Counted from the stretch's first letter, positions 35,636 through 50,765 are shown. The stretch: DNA of 64,000 nt from Xanthomonas prunicola (GCF_002846205.1 NZ_PHKV01000004.1:62001-126000), one strand, 5' to 3'. Translations and numbers: made by a program. The notes: generated from the sequence alone by a model not told the origin.

Positions 35636-37218
35636 TGCGAACGTTCTCACGCTTGCTGGTGCTGGCCTGCGGGGTGTTGCTGGCCAGCGCTCCGGCCTGT
35701 GCCATGCAGCCGCCGCAGGGAACGCAGCTGCACTCATCCGGTAATCCCATCCTCGCCGACGGCAGCGCATATTCCGCCGACCCTGCGCCACTGGTGGCCG
35801 ACGGCAAGCTGTACATCATTGCCGGTCGCGATACCGCTGCTCCCAATCTCAATGCCTTCGTCATGCCTGGCTGGCAACTGTTCGTCAGCAGCGATCCGGG
35901 CAGCGGTGAGTGGACCCACTACCCCGATTTTCTTCGGCCCCAGCATGTCTTTGCCTGGGCAGACAAGCGGTATGCCTACGCGTCCCAGATCGTGCAGGGC
36001 CCGGATGGGCGCTATTACCTGTATGCGCCGGTGCAGCAGCGCGATTCGCCCAACGACGATCCTTTCGCGATCGGCGTGGCGGTGGCCGATAGTCCACTCG
36101 GCCCGTGGACCGATGCACATCCGCAAGGTCCGGTGGTCTCGCAGTCGGTGCCGGGGCGCAACGACATCCAGAACATCGACCCGACCGTGATGGTCGACGA
36201 TGACGGACGGGTGTATCTGTACTGGGGCACCTTCGGCGCGTTGTACGGCGTGGAGCTGCAGCGCGACATGGTCACCTTCAAGGGGACGCCGGTCCTGGTG
36301 GACACGCTGGACGGCTATTTCGAAGCGCCCTGGCTGTTCAAGCGCAACGGCACCTACTACCTGGCGTACGCGGCCAACAACGCCGGTCGTCTTTCGCCAT
36401 GCACGCCCACGCTGTATCACGCATGCATTGCCTATGCGAGCGCGCCAACCCCGCTGGGCCCGTGGACGTACCGCGGCATCGTGTTGCCGCCGGTGTCCTC
36501 CACCACCTCGCATCCGGGCATCGTTGAATTTCAACGGCAGTGGTATCTGGTGTACCACACTGCAGACGCGCAGGGCGGCGGACATTTCCGCCGCAGTGTG
36601 GCCATCGACCGGCTGGAATGGGACGACAGCACCCAACCGGCCAGCATCCGCACCGTCGTGCCGACGCGGCGCCCCATGCCGCCGGTGCCGCCCATGCGCA
36701 ATCAAGCGCCATCGGCCTACGCAACCGCGTCCAATGGTCCGGATATCCCGGTGCAGTACTGGATCGCCGCGCTCAACGACGGCATCGTCAAAGCCAATCC
36801 ATTGCCGCCGGAGATGTGGGCCAGCTGGACGGACAACAATCCACCGCAGCAATGGCTGCAATACAGCTGGGCGCAACCGATCACCGTGGATCGCACGCGC
36901 ATCGTGTTCTGGGCCGATCACCCTGCGGGTGCCGACGTCGGCGTGGCGCCGCCAGCGCGCTGGCATCTGGAATACCGGCACGCTGGGCGATGGCAGCCGG
37001 TGCAGCCCAGCGATGGGTATGGCACGCGCACCGATCACGATGAAGCGGTGTCGTTCGCGCCGGTGACAACGCGCTGCGTGCGCGTGGTGATGGATGCCTC
37101 CGGCAACGCGGCCAGCTACGCTGCGCTGGCGGTACAGGAATGGGAAGTGCTGGCACCACAGCCACAACGCCTGCCAGCTGCCACTGCCGCCGACAGCAAG
37201 CGTTGCGATGCGCCGTGA
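35632..37218 (+). CDS. GH43 family alpha-L-arabinofuranosidase with C-terminal discoidin-like module
   Basis: 528 residues from the ATG at 35632, overlapping the previous stop; a second ATG follows. Sec signal peptide (LVLACGVLLASAPACA). The five-bladed propeller carries the three GH43 carboxylates: Asp50 (YSADPAPL), Asp183 (NIDPTVMVDDDG) and Glu231 (YFEAPWLF). Residues about 357-508 form a F5/8-C-like module that resembles the second such module of the upstream GH121-like protein (ALNDG, WLQYSW, FAPVTT, VQEWEVL landmarks). It would remove the terminal alpha-1,3-arabinose that caps extensin Hyp-Ara4, opening the chain to beta-arabinofuranosidases (XeHypAA-like role; inferred). Confidence 0.9.
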   Translation: MMRTFSRLLVLACGVLLASAPACAMQPPQGTQLHSSGNPILADGSAYSADPAPLVADGKLYIIAGRDTAAPNLNAFVMPGWQLFVSSDPGSGEWTHYPDFLRPQHVFAWADKRYAYASQIVQGPDGRYYLYAPVQQRDSPNDDPFAIGVAVADSPLGPWTDAHPQGPVVSQSVPGRNDIQNIDPTVMVDDDGRVYLYWGTFGALYGVELQRDMVTFKGTPVLVDTLDGYFEAPWLFKRNGTYYLAYAANNAGRLSPCTPTLYHACIAYASAPTPLGPWTYRGIVLPPVSSTTSHPGIVEFQRQWYLVYHTADAQGGGHFRRSVAIDRLEWDDSTQPASIRTVVPTRRPMPPVPPMRNQAPSAYATASNGPDIPVQYWIAALNDGIVKANPLPPEMWASWTDNNPPQQWLQYSWAQPITVDRTRIVFWADHPAGADVGVAPPARWHLEYRHAGRWQPVQPSDGYGTRTDHDEAVSFAPVTTRCVRVVMDASGNAASYAALAVQEWEVLAPQPQRLPAATAADSKRCDAP

Positions 37219-37574
37219 AGCCGCTGACACAGCGCAGCGTGCGGCAGTGGCACGGATGCTGACGGTACGCAGGCAGCGGAGTGCACTGGCGGTGTATGAC
37301 GATTCGGATTTCATAGACCGCACGCACGCACGTACGCACGTGCGTCGCGAACGCGCACCCGTTTTTTCAACCGCCCTGACGCACTCCACACCACATAGCC
37401 AGCAAAGGTTCGGATGCAGGTAGCCAGCGCACCGTGACTCCCTAGCGAGCTGCCGCAACGTACATCGCTTGTGTCTGTCGCAGCGATTGCAGTCACGGGC
37501 TCGGCCATCGTCCATCAATGCCAAGCTGTCGTTCCACTCATTCCATGAGGTCGCAGGTGCCGCACATCCCCGCC
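37219..37574. other. Intergenic region with alternating ACGC repeats and a palindrome
   Basis: About 355 bp. A run of CGCACG units (37318-37345) includes the perfect 12-nt palindrome ACGCACGTGCGT (37334-37345), and six T residues follow at 37372-37377. It could be a weak terminator for the GH121-GH43 pair or a regulator site. GATTTCATAGACCGCAC at 37307 vaguely resembles the shared TTTCCGCA element, but too poorly to call. Confidence 0.35.
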
Positions 37575-39890
<2,316 letters not shown>

Positions 39891-40372
39891 TGTGCGCTGC
39901 GGGTCACGTGCTTTGACCTGATCGCCTGCGCGGCGCATCGAGGACGATGCCCCGATCCTTCCCGTCTTCATCTGCATCCCTAATCGCCACACAGCAGTGC
40001 GCACGCGTGCGGGCTCGAGCGCGGTCAAGCCATCGACGCATGATCGTTCAGTTGCGAAACATGCTGTTTTCCGCATGCGCTGTCGCCAAATGCGACAAGA
40101 CGTAGCGTCTACGCACAGGCACATTGTGACCAACTGCTGAAACTGGAGCGCATGGGCGCATCCAGTGCGAAACGCACATCGTGCCTGACAACCGCGTTGC
40201 TGCGCGATCGTTCGCTCGCCTGTGTCGCAGGTTGTCTGTGTGTCTGCACCACGGCCGTTGCCAGCGGTCCCCTGGAGCATGCGTCTGCCATCTACGTCCA
40301 CCTGCGCTGCTGTATGCCGGCACGGGCGTGCGTTGCCCATCGTTTGTCTGTCGTACCACCCAGGAGCCCTGC
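39891..40372. other. Long leader region before the second TonB receptor
   Basis: About 480 bp with no supported gene. It holds the shared element (40067-40102) and, inside it, a perfect dyad TGTCGC-CAAAT-GCGACA (40081-40097). The open frame 40181-40372 is the upstream extension of the receptor frame and does not look like protein. Confidence 0.5.
40067..40102 (+). promoter_or_regulatory. Bipartite shared element upstream of the second TonB receptor
   Basis: TTTTCCGCATG (40067-40077) and CAAGACG (40096-40102) have the same 29-bp offset as at 27946 and 25317. Between them lies the dyad TGTCGC-CAAAT-GCGACA, which overlaps the CAAGACG word by two bases. It lies about 270 bp before the ATG. Confidence 0.5.
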
Positions 40373-43267
40373 ATGCCGATGTTGCCGTTGCCTTTCTCCC
40401 GCACCACTGGCGCAACCATGCGGCCGTTACCGAGCATGCTCACCACCGCGTTGTTGCTGGCGCTGTCGGCCGGTGCGATTGCGCCGGCGTCTGCGCAGCA
40501 GGCCACCGGCGGCGATGCAACGCAGACCCTGGACAGTGTGGTCGTCACCGGCTCGCGTTTGCGTCGCGTGGATACCGAAACCGCCAACCCGGTGGTCACG
40601 GTCAGCCAGGAACAGATCGCTGCCACCGGCAAAGCGACCGTTGGCGATCTGTTGCAGGAACTGCCATCGATCGCCGGCAACGCCACCAACCCCTATACCA
40701 ACAACGGCGGCGGTACTGGCGCTTCGGCGATCTCGCTGCGTGGCCTGGGCGACAAACGCACGCTGGTGTTGGTCAATGGCATCCGCCTGGCCTACAACGA
40801 CGTCAACGCCATTCCGTCCAGCATGATCGAGCGCATCGAAGTGCTCAGCGATGGCGCCTCGGCGGTGTACGGCTCCGATGCCATCGGTGGCGTGGTCAAC
40901 TTCATCCTGCGCTCTCGCTTCGACGGCGTGCAGTTCAGCAGCGACTTCGGTACCAGCAGCGAGCGCGATGGCAACCGCCGCAACTTCGCCCTCACCGCTG
41001 GCAAGACCTGGGAGCGCGGCAGCCTGATCGGTGGGCTGTCGTATCACAACATCGACCCGGTCTCGGCCGGTGCGCGCGACTATTCGAAGGATGCGCTGGC
41101 ACTGACCGATGGCGTGCCGGTGAAGCAGGGCTCGTCTGCCACCCCTACGGGTACGGTCAACTTCAACGATGGCTCGGATCAATCCAATCAGCTTCGGCAG
41201 GACAACGGCTGCGCGCGCGTCACGCTCAATGGCGGCGTCAACGGCCGTGCGGGCCCAGGTGATTTCCATTGTTACAACGCCAGCGCCGACTCCTACAACT
41301 ACCAGCCGTTCAACCTGCTGCAGACGCCGCAAAAGCGCACCAATGCCTTCCTGCTGGGCACGTTTCGCTTCAGCGACAGCGTCGAGGGCTATGTCAACAC
41401 CTGGTTCAGTAAAACCGAATCGGCTTCGATCATTGCGCCGATTCCGATCTTCTCCAATGGCGACAACATCCTGGTGTCGGCACAGAGCTACTACAACCCG
41501 TTCAGCGTCAATTTCGGCACCGATCGCACCACCGGCACCTCCTACAACGACCTCAATACGCGTGCCACGGTGCTGGGCAACCGCAGTTATCAATACAACA
41601 CCTACAACTTTCAGATCAGCCCGGGCCTGCGCGGCCGTTTCGGCGACAGCTCCTGGCAATGGGATGCCACCTTCAACTACGGCAAGGTCAAGCAGAAGTC
41701 GATCAATAACGGCTTTCTCGACTATGCCGCGTTCAATCAGGCCATCGGCCCGTCGTTCCTGGACAGCGATGGCACGGTCAAGTGCGGCAGCGCGGGCGCG
41801 GCGATTGCAGGCTGCACGCCGCTGAACTTCTTCAACCTCAACGACAGCGCCAACCTGGCCACGTTGCAGGGCATGGTTGTCAATCCCATTGTCACCAGCG
41901 TGTACACGGTCAAGCAATTCGAGGCCAATGCCAACGGTACGCTGTTCGAACTGCCGGCCGGTTCGGCCAGCCTTGCAGCCGGTATTTCGTATCGCAAGGA
42001 ACGTTCTACCACCACCTCGGACCCACGATGGACCGGCGATGAGAACGGCCTGTGCGGAGTGATCGAATTCTGCTCGTCCACCTTGAGCGGCAGTTTCGAT
42101 GTCAAGGAAGCCTATGCCGAAGCGCTGTTCCCACTGCTCAAGGATCTGCCCGGCATCAATGCGCTGAACATCACCGTGGGCACGCGTTTTTCCGATTACA
42201 GCTCGGTGGGCAGCAAGACCAATAGCAAACTGTCGCTGGAATACCGTCCCATCGAAAACCTGCTGCTACGCGGTACCGTCTCGCAGGTGTTTCGCGCACC
42301 GAATATCAACGAGCTCTACACCGGTGTGACCGGCGATTCGGCAACCGTCAACGACCCGTGCAATGGCTACACCGGCGGCAACACGGTGGCCTGCGCCAAC
42401 GTACCCACCGATGGCAGCTACCAACAATCGGACGGGCAGGTGTCGGGCAAGGCATCGGGTGCGGCAGTGGCGGGCTACCAGCTCAAGCCTGAGACCGGCA
42501 AGTCCTACGACGTCGGGTTCGTGTACGACCCGCAATGGATCGACGGGCTGTCGCTGAGTGCGGACTGGTGGCGCATCGATCTGGAAGACACCATCACCAC
42601 GGTATCCGCGCAGACCGTGCTCAATCAGTGCTTCGCCAACTCGGCCAGTTCGTTCTGTGCGCTGATCCATCGCAATGGCAACGGCACCATCAATTACATC
42701 GCCGAGCCCACAGTCAACCTGGGCAAACTGTGGGCCAAGGGCATGGACTTCAACCTGACCTACCGCTTGCCCGCAATGGCCTGGGGGAATGTCACCGCCG
42801 GCCTCAACGGCACCTATCTCACCCGTTACGACGTATTGCCCGACACCACCGATCCCAGCTCGGTCACCATCCACAACGTGGGCCGTTACACCCAGGCCTA
42901 CGGCAATTTTCCGCGCTGGCGCGCATTGGGCACGGTGAGCTGGGCGCTGGATGACTGGAGTGCGACCTGGCGCATCCGCTATGTAGGCCATACGGCCATC
43001 GGCAATTCGGATCCGGACCAGAGCCTGTCGGCCGATTCCAGCACGCCGACGGTGGTGCGCAACATCGGTGCGTACGTCTACAACAACCTGCAGCTCGGCT
43101 ACAACGTGGAGCCGTGGCATACGCGCTTTGAAGTGGGCGTGGACAACATCGCCAACAAGCAGCCGCCGCTGTATTACTCCAACAACGTGGGCAATGCGAA
43201 CACCGACGTGGCCACCTACGATCTGCTCGGTCGCTTCTATTGGGCGCGTGCAACGGTGAAATTTTGA
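40373..43267 (+). CDS. TonB-dependent outer-membrane receptor (glycan block, copy 2)
   Basis: 964 residues from the ATG at 40373, chosen because CAGGAG lies 8 nt upstream and a signal peptide follows (TTALLLALSAGAIAPASAQQ). Plug: VVVTGSRLRRVDTETANPVVTV, LVLVNGIRLAYNDVNAIPSS, GASAVYGSDAIGGVVN. The barrel ends in Phe (RATVKF). The N-terminal 170 residues align closely with the receptor at 28221, showing an in-locus paralog pair; two receptors probably serve different lengths or peptide attachments of the same polymer. No STN domain, so it does not signal to an anti-sigma factor itself. Confidence 0.95.
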   Translation: MPMLPLPFSRTTGATMRPLPSMLTTALLLALSAGAIAPASAQQATGGDATQTLDSVVVTGSRLRRVDTETANPVVTVSQEQIAATGKATVGDLLQELPSIAGNATNPYTNNGGGTGASAISLRGLGDKRTLVLVNGIRLAYNDVNAIPSSMIERIEVLSDGASAVYGSDAIGGVVNFILRSRFDGVQFSSDFGTSSERDGNRRNFALTAGKTWERGSLIGGLSYHNIDPVSAGARDYSKDALALTDGVPVKQGSSATPTGTVNFNDGSDQSNQLRQDNGCARVTLNGGVNGRAGPGDFHCYNASADSYNYQPFNLLQTPQKRTNAFLLGTFRFSDSVEGYVNTWFSKTESASIIAPIPIFSNGDNILVSAQSYYNPFSVNFGTDRTTGTSYNDLNTRATVLGNRSYQYNTYNFQISPGLRGRFGDSSWQWDATFNYGKVKQKSINNGFLDYAAFNQAIGPSFLDSDGTVKCGSAGAAIAGCTPLNFFNLNDSANLATLQGMVVNPIVTSVYTVKQFEANANGTLFELPAGSASLAAGISYRKERSTTTSDPRWTGDENGLCGVIEFCSSTLSGSFDVKEAYAEALFPLLKDLPGINALNITVGTRFSDYSSVGSKTNSKLSLEYRPIENLLLRGTVSQVFRAPNINELYTGVTGDSATVNDPCNGYTGGNTVACANVPTDGSYQQSDGQVSGKASGAAVAGYQLKPETGKSYDVGFVYDPQWIDGLSLSADWWRIDLEDTITTVSAQTVLNQCFANSASSFCALIHRNGNGTINYIAEPTVNLGKLWAKGMDFNLTYRLPAMAWGNVTAGLNGTYLTRYDVLPDTTDPSSVTIHNVGRYTQAYGNFPRWRALGTVSWALDDWSATWRIRYVGHTAIGNSDPDQSLSADSSTPTVVRNIGAYVYNNLQLGYNVEPWHTRFEVGVDNIANKQPPLYYSNNVGNANTDVATYDLLGRFYWARATVKF

Positions 43268-43302
43268 GTGCGGCCATGTCGACGCCGCTGTCGCGGAACA
43301 CG

Positions 43303-43331
43303 GCTGCTGCCCGAACCGGCCGGGCAGCAGC
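43303..43331 (+). terminator. Hairpin after the second TonB receptor gene
   Basis: An 11-bp perfect stem (GCTGCTGCCCG, 43303-43313, with 43321-43331) and 7-nt loop, 36 bp after the stop codon; no U-tract. It likely ends or protects the receptor transcript before the GH146 gene. Confidence 0.55.
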
Positions 43332-43427
43332 AGACCATGTCGTCCAGATGCCCTGCAGCGCGATTGTCGGCCTGTGCTGTAACGGCGCGCGCAGTCCGCA
43401 AGCAGCGGCAGGAGCTAAGCTGACCCC

Positions 43428-45803
43428 ATGACAGAGCCATCCAGCACCGAGCGCATCACCGACCGCGCCTTGACCCTGTCGCGGCGGCGTTTTCTGGCCT
43501 GGAGCAGCCTGGCGGTGGCCGCGGGCTTGCTGCGCTTCCCCGCCGATGCCAGTGCCGCCCAGCCTGGCCGCATGCGCGCGGTGCCGCTCGCCCAGGTCCG
43601 CCTGACGCCCTCGTTGTTCCTGGATGCGCTGCACACCAATCGCCGCTACCTGATGCGGCTGCAGCCGGACCGGCTATTGCACAACTTCGTGCTGTACGCC
43701 GGCCTCGACCCCAAGGCGTCTGCCTATGGCGGCTGGGAAGCGGACACCATCGCCGGGCACACGCTGGGCCACTATCTCAGTGCGTTGGCATTGATGCATG
43801 CGCAAACCGGTGATGCGCAATGCGCCACGCGTGCCGCGTATCTGGTGAGCGAACTGGCGCGTTGCCAGGCGCATGCAGGCGATGGTTATGTGGCCGGCTT
43901 CACCCGCAAGAACGCGGCAGGCAAGATCGAAAGCGGGCGTGCGGTCTTCGATGAACTCAAGCGCGGCAAGATCGACCCGGCGCCGTTCTATCTCAACGGC
44001 AGTTGGGCGCCGCTGTATACATGGCACAAGCTGTTTGCCGGCCTGCTGGACGTGCATGCGCACTGCGACAATGCACAGGCGTTGCAGGTCGCGGTGGGGC
44101 TGGCCGGTTATCTGCAGGGCATCTTCGCGGCGCTGGACGATGCGCAGCTGCAGAAGGTGCTGTCCTGCGAATTCGGCGGCCTCAACGAATCGTTCGTCGA
44201 GTTGCATGTGCAAACCGGCGATGCGCAGTGGTTGGCGCTGGCGCAGCGCCTGCATCATCACGCCGTGGTCGACCCACTGGTCGCCCAACGCGACGAATTG
44301 GTGCACCAGCATTCCAACACCAATATCCCCAAACTGATCGGCCTGGCGCGCGAATACGAGGTCACCGGCGATGCAGCATCCGGCGCGGCAGCGCGCTTCT
44401 TCTGGCACACGGTCACCAACCATCACACCTATGTGATCGGTGGCAACGGCGACCGCGAGTACTTCCAGCAGCCAGACAGCATCTCGAAGTTCCTCACCGA
44501 GCAGACCTGCGAGCACTGCGCCAGCTACAACATGCTCAAGCTCACCCGGCATCTGTACCAATGGGGGCCGCAGGCTGCGTATTTCGACTATTACGAACGC
44601 ACGCTGCTCAACCACGTGATGGCGCAGCAACATCCGCGCACCGGCATGTTCACCTACATGACACCGCTGTTGGCCGGCGAAGCACGCGGCTGGTCCACAC
44701 CGTTCGACGATTTCTGGTGCTGCGTCGGCAGCGGCATGGAGGCGCACGCGCAGTTCGGCGACTCGATCTACTGGGAAGACGGGCAGGGCGTTTACGTCAA
44801 TCTGTATGTGCCCTCCAGCGTGCGCGATGCAGCGGGTTTTGCGCTGAGCTTGCGCAGCGCGCTTCCCGAACAAGGTCAGGTGACGCTACGCATCGACGCC
44901 GCGCCTGCGGAAACGCGCACGCTCGCCTTGCGCGTGCCCGGCTGGGCCGGCGCGCACACGCTGCAGGTCAACGGGCAGCTGCAAACAACACAGCCGGTAG
45001 AGGGCTACCTGCGCATCGAACGGCTGTGGAAAGCTGGCGACACCGTGTCGCTGCAGCTGGAGATGCCGCTGCGCCTGGAACCCACACCCGACGATCCGGC
45101 ATGGGTCGCGATCATGCGCGGCCCGCTGGTGTTGGCAGCCGACCTCGGCGACGCCGCAACGCCGTGGAGCAACAAGACCCCGGTGCTGATCGGTGGCGAT
45201 GACGTCCTGCAACGCCTGCGGCCGCTGCCGGCCCACGGCCACTACGCCTATGCCGATGGCGCCCAGCAATGGCAGTTTTCCCCGTTCTACGCCCAGTTCG
45301 ATCGCCGCAGCGCCGTCTACCTGGAGCACCGCGACGCCTCCGCCTGGCAACAACGCCAGGCCGAGCAGGCGGCAGCGGACGCGGCGCAACGCGCACTCGA
45401 CGCGCGTGCACTGGATCGCATCGCCCTGGGCGAGGAAGCATCGGAAAAGGCGCACGCCCTCACCAGCGACAGCTCCTACGCACTGAGCTACCGCCGCCGC
45501 GCCGGCCGCGACGCCCGCACCGGCGGTTTCATCGCCTTTACGCTGCGTAACACGGCCCAGGCCCGCATCCTGCGCCTGCGTTACTGGGGCGACGAAACCC
45601 GCCGCCGCTTCCGCATCCTCGCCGACGGCGAACTCATCGCCAACGAACGCCTGGACGGCAATCGTGGGCTGGACTTCGTCGATGTGGATTACGCCTTGCC
45701 TGCAGTACTCGCCGGCCGTACCACCCTGCAGATCCGCATCGAGCCGGAGACCGGCTATTCGGCCGGCCCGGCGTTCGGGTGCTGGGTGTTGGAGTCGGCG
45801 TGA
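43428..45803 (+). CDS. GH146/GH127-type beta-L-arabinofuranosidase (DUF1680), Tat-exported
   Basis: 791 residues from the ATG at 43428. The N-terminus has a twin-arginine signal (SRRRFLAW) with cleavage near ADASAAQ. (alpha/alpha)6 barrel with the cysteine-based active site of the former DUF1680 family: Glu362 and Cys364 (CEHCASYNML), Cys431-Cys432 (FWCCVGSGME). In HypBA1 such Glu and Cys residues bind zinc and one Cys is the nucleophile; the CCVGSGMEAH variant is closer to GH146 than to GH127. C-terminal beta-sandwich domains follow. It would release beta-1,2-linked and Hyp-linked L-arabinofuranose from extensin (XeHypBA1-like). Tat export fits a metal-loaded, cytosol-folded enzyme. Confidence 0.92.
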   Translation: MTEPSSTERITDRALTLSRRRFLAWSSLAVAAGLLRFPADASAAQPGRMRAVPLAQVRLTPSLFLDALHTNRRYLMRLQPDRLLHNFVLYAGLDPKASAYGGWEADTIAGHTLGHYLSALALMHAQTGDAQCATRAAYLVSELARCQAHAGDGYVAGFTRKNAAGKIESGRAVFDELKRGKIDPAPFYLNGSWAPLYTWHKLFAGLLDVHAHCDNAQALQVAVGLAGYLQGIFAALDDAQLQKVLSCEFGGLNESFVELHVQTGDAQWLALAQRLHHHAVVDPLVAQRDELVHQHSNTNIPKLIGLAREYEVTGDAASGAAARFFWHTVTNHHTYVIGGNGDREYFQQPDSISKFLTEQTCEHCASYNMLKLTRHLYQWGPQAAYFDYYERTLLNHVMAQQHPRTGMFTYMTPLLAGEARGWSTPFDDFWCCVGSGMEAHAQFGDSIYWEDGQGVYVNLYVPSSVRDAAGFALSLRSALPEQGQVTLRIDAAPAETRTLALRVPGWAGAHTLQVNGQLQTTQPVEGYLRIERLWKAGDTVSLQLEMPLRLEPTPDDPAWVAIMRGPLVLAADLGDAATPWSNKTPVLIGGDDVLQRLRPLPAHGHYAYADGAQQWQFSPFYAQFDRRSAVYLEHRDASAWQQRQAEQAAADAAQRALDARALDRIALGEEASEKAHALTSDSSYALSYRRRAGRDARTGGFIAFTLRNTAQARILRLRYWGDETRRRFRILADGELIANERLDGNRGLDFVDVDYALPAVLAGRTTLQIRIEPETGYSAGPAFGCWVLESA

Positions 45804-45972
45804 GTAGTGCGCCGACCCGAGCTTACGATCCACGATGAGAGCGAGCCATCCCATCGACAGCCGATCTGCGTGGTGCGGGATGTGGACGAGCCAATCGATA
45901 CAACTACGCTGCGGCAGCTAGGGGTACTCCAATGGGAGCGCCACAAATCCAGGTACGGGTGGAACCAAGGCA

Positions 45973-46665
45973 TCACGTGCCTAGCGACTGTTCCCGAGCC
46001 CGTTCTCTCTCCTGTCTGAGCACGCGCTTATTCTCGTCGGCAGTCATCGAGCCAAGCCCGGCGTCGTCTGCATGATGGACTGGAGCAGACATGCGGGCCT
46101 GTTTTTCCAGTGCGGGCAGATGCTTGGTGAGGTAGTAGCTGGGATAGTGCATGCTGACATCCTGCAGCGTGGCTGATCTGAGTTCCAGAAGTCGCTGTTC
46201 TTTGGCGCTTGCGGTCGACCCTTTGTATTCCTCGATGAAACGGTCTGCGACAATCAATTTATTCGGGTTTTCAGGTTCTGTAATGATGCGCTCGCCCAGG
46301 TGCTCCATGTTGGCGCCGTTGCTGCGGTATGTCACCACGACCGGCTTTGCATTGACGGTCGTGATGATAATCATCGTGCTGAAAAACTGTCGTCCCGAAT
46401 AGTCGACCAGCGCAACAAGCTCCAACGTGCCATCGTCATCAAGATCGATGAATTGCGCTTCGCTGACGGTTGGTGGGACGATGTTGCCATCGGGATCGAA
46501 CTTGGCGATCAATGCTTCGGTCAATTTCGGCAAGTCGCCGGTTCGATTGAGTTCAGCGGATCGCGGTGATTGCCAAGTTGCTGGTTCGCCGATATCCGAA
46601 CTCCATGCCGGAGATGAGGCCGCCGAAGCGGCGAGCAGTGCAAATAGGAAGCGATGGTTCATCAT
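45973..46665 (-). CDS. Secreted hypothetical protein with Asp-rich motif
   Basis: About 230 residues from the tandem ATGs at 46665/46662 (MMNHRFLFALLAASAASSPAWSS), a typical Sec signal; an upstream ATG at 46686 is possible. One segment, FIDLDDDGTLELVALVDYSG, resembles the calcium-binding DxDxDG type of FG-GAP/VCBS repeats. The rest is charged and ends with a polar helix (ADENKRVLRQERERAREQ). I do not recognise the family. Its base composition is clearly less GC-rich than its neighbours, and it sits alone between unrelated genes, which hints at acquisition from elsewhere. Confidence 0.75.
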   Translation of the reverse strand: MMNHRFLFALLAASAASSPAWSSDIGEPATWQSPRSAELNRTGDLPKLTEALIAKFDPDGNIVPPTVSEAQFIDLDDDGTLELVALVDYSGRQFFSTMIIITTVNAKPVVVTYRSNGANMEHLGERIITEPENPNKLIVADRFIEEYKGSTASAKEQRLLELRSATLQDVSMHYPSYYLTKHLPALEKQARMSAPVHHADDAGLGSMTADENKRVLRQERERAREQSLGT

Positions 46666-46857
46666 TGCAGTTCTGCCTTGTTGCATTGCAGGAGTCAGGT
46701 CATTTCAATTGTTTTGTGACTGGCCACGTCGCGAGTGCAGGTGGCTGCCTGCTGCCCCACGGTGGCGGCTAATACGCGTTCAACTCTCCGATGATGACGT
46801 TCGACTCGGTAAGTGATCTGCGACGCAGGTGAGGCATCTTCCATCATCCAGCATAGA

Positions 46858-46889
46858 CATAAAAAAAGACCGGCGCATGCGCCGGTCTT
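46858..46889 (-). terminator. Rho-independent terminator of htpG
   Basis: A 24-nt perfect palindrome centred on GCATGC (46866-46889) is followed, reading on the minus strand, by seven T residues (A-run 46861-46867 on plus). It lies 27 bp after the htpG stop. Textbook intrinsic terminator. Confidence 0.93.
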
Positions 46890-46915
46890 GGTGTATCGCA
46901 AATGCTTCGTAAGCC

Positions 46916-48820
<1,905 letters not shown>

Positions 48821-49057
48821 TGGGGTCGTGCTCCGTGGTGGTCCAGGCCGCAACGCGGCCGATGGCCTGGGGAATGCGGCCGTCTGCCGATTTTTCAAGG
48901 CGGGCCCGAGCGAATATCTCGCGTGCCGCTGTCGGCGCGGGGCAGGGCGACGACGACAATGGCGGCGGTATCATGACCGGCCATTCGTCTTGCTTGAAGC
49001 CATGTTGCCAACTGCGCTACTGCGATGTTGCCCCCGCTTGCCATCAGGGGCCTGGCG

Positions 49058-50181
<1,124 letters not shown>

Positions 50182-50227
50182 TCAGTTGCAGTCACATCAC
50201 CACACGCATTTCAAAGGGAGGAATTTC

Positions 50228-50725
50228 ATGAAACACACCATGCGCGCTCTGGCGCTCGCTTCGATCGCCGCTCTGGCGGTCACCGCCTGCAAGAAGGAAG
50301 CGCCGGCACCGACCGCTGCCGCCGCTCCGGCTGCGTTGACCGCACCGGCCAAGGACGACAACGCCGGTTGGAAGAAGTACCTGCAGGAAGTGGTCGGCCA
50401 GAATCTGGGCACCACCACCAACAGCCCGTTCCTGTACTACTTGCCGCCGGAGTCCGATGCCGAGTTTGCCGGCAGCTACGAGCGTCAGCTGGAAAGCGTC
50501 AAGACCGCGCTCGCCCGTGGCGTGCAGCCGGGCAACATGCTGGCCTTCGGTTCGTCGGCGTCCAGCAAGATGGCCGACCTGATCGATGCAGCGTTCAAGG
50601 ACGTGGCCCCGGACTCGATGAAGGGTGTGCGCGTGCTGTTCATCGGCAACGCGGCCGACAACGCGCGCGTGCAGACCATCGTCCAGCCCAAGGGCGCGGA
50701 ATACATCTTCGTTGAAGCCAAGTAA
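50228..50725 (+). CDS. Small periplasmic lipoprotein, function unknown
   Basis: 165 residues from the ATG at 50228, preceded by a strong ribosome binding site (AAGGGAGGAA). Signal peptide with lipobox (ALAVTAC, Cys21), then an Ala/Pro-rich tether and a small globular domain (WKKYLQEVVGQNLG; SPFLYYLPPE; GVRVLFIGNAADNARVQTIV). Residue +2 is Lys, not Asp, so outer-membrane sorting is expected. I do not recognise a named family. It lies between coaD and the ferredoxin gene but has its own strong Shine-Dalgarno and a downstream hairpin, so it may be expressed separately. Confidence 0.85.
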   Translation: MKHTMRALALASIAALAVTACKKEAPAPTAAAAPAALTAPAKDDNAGWKKYLQEVVGQNLGTTTNSPFLYYLPPESDAEFAGSYERQLESVKTALARGVQPGNMLAFGSSASSKMADLIDAAFKDVAPDSMKGVRVLFIGNAADNARVQTIVQPKGAEYIFVEAK

Positions 50726-50735
50726 TGCCGTACCA

Positions 50736-50765
50736 GGCCGGATGCGCGGGAGGGCGCATCCGGCC
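50736..50765 (+). terminator. Hairpin after the small lipoprotein gene
   Basis: A 12-bp perfect stem (GGCCGGATGCGC, 50736-50747, with 50754-50765) and 6-nt loop start 10 bp after the stop codon. No T-run follows. Likely a transcript end or 3' stabiliser. Confidence 0.65.

Noticed and set aside
37318-37345. CGCACG repeats as a possible CRISPR or tandem-repeat locus
   Set aside because: Only a few degenerate 4-6 bp units; too short for a VNTR or array.
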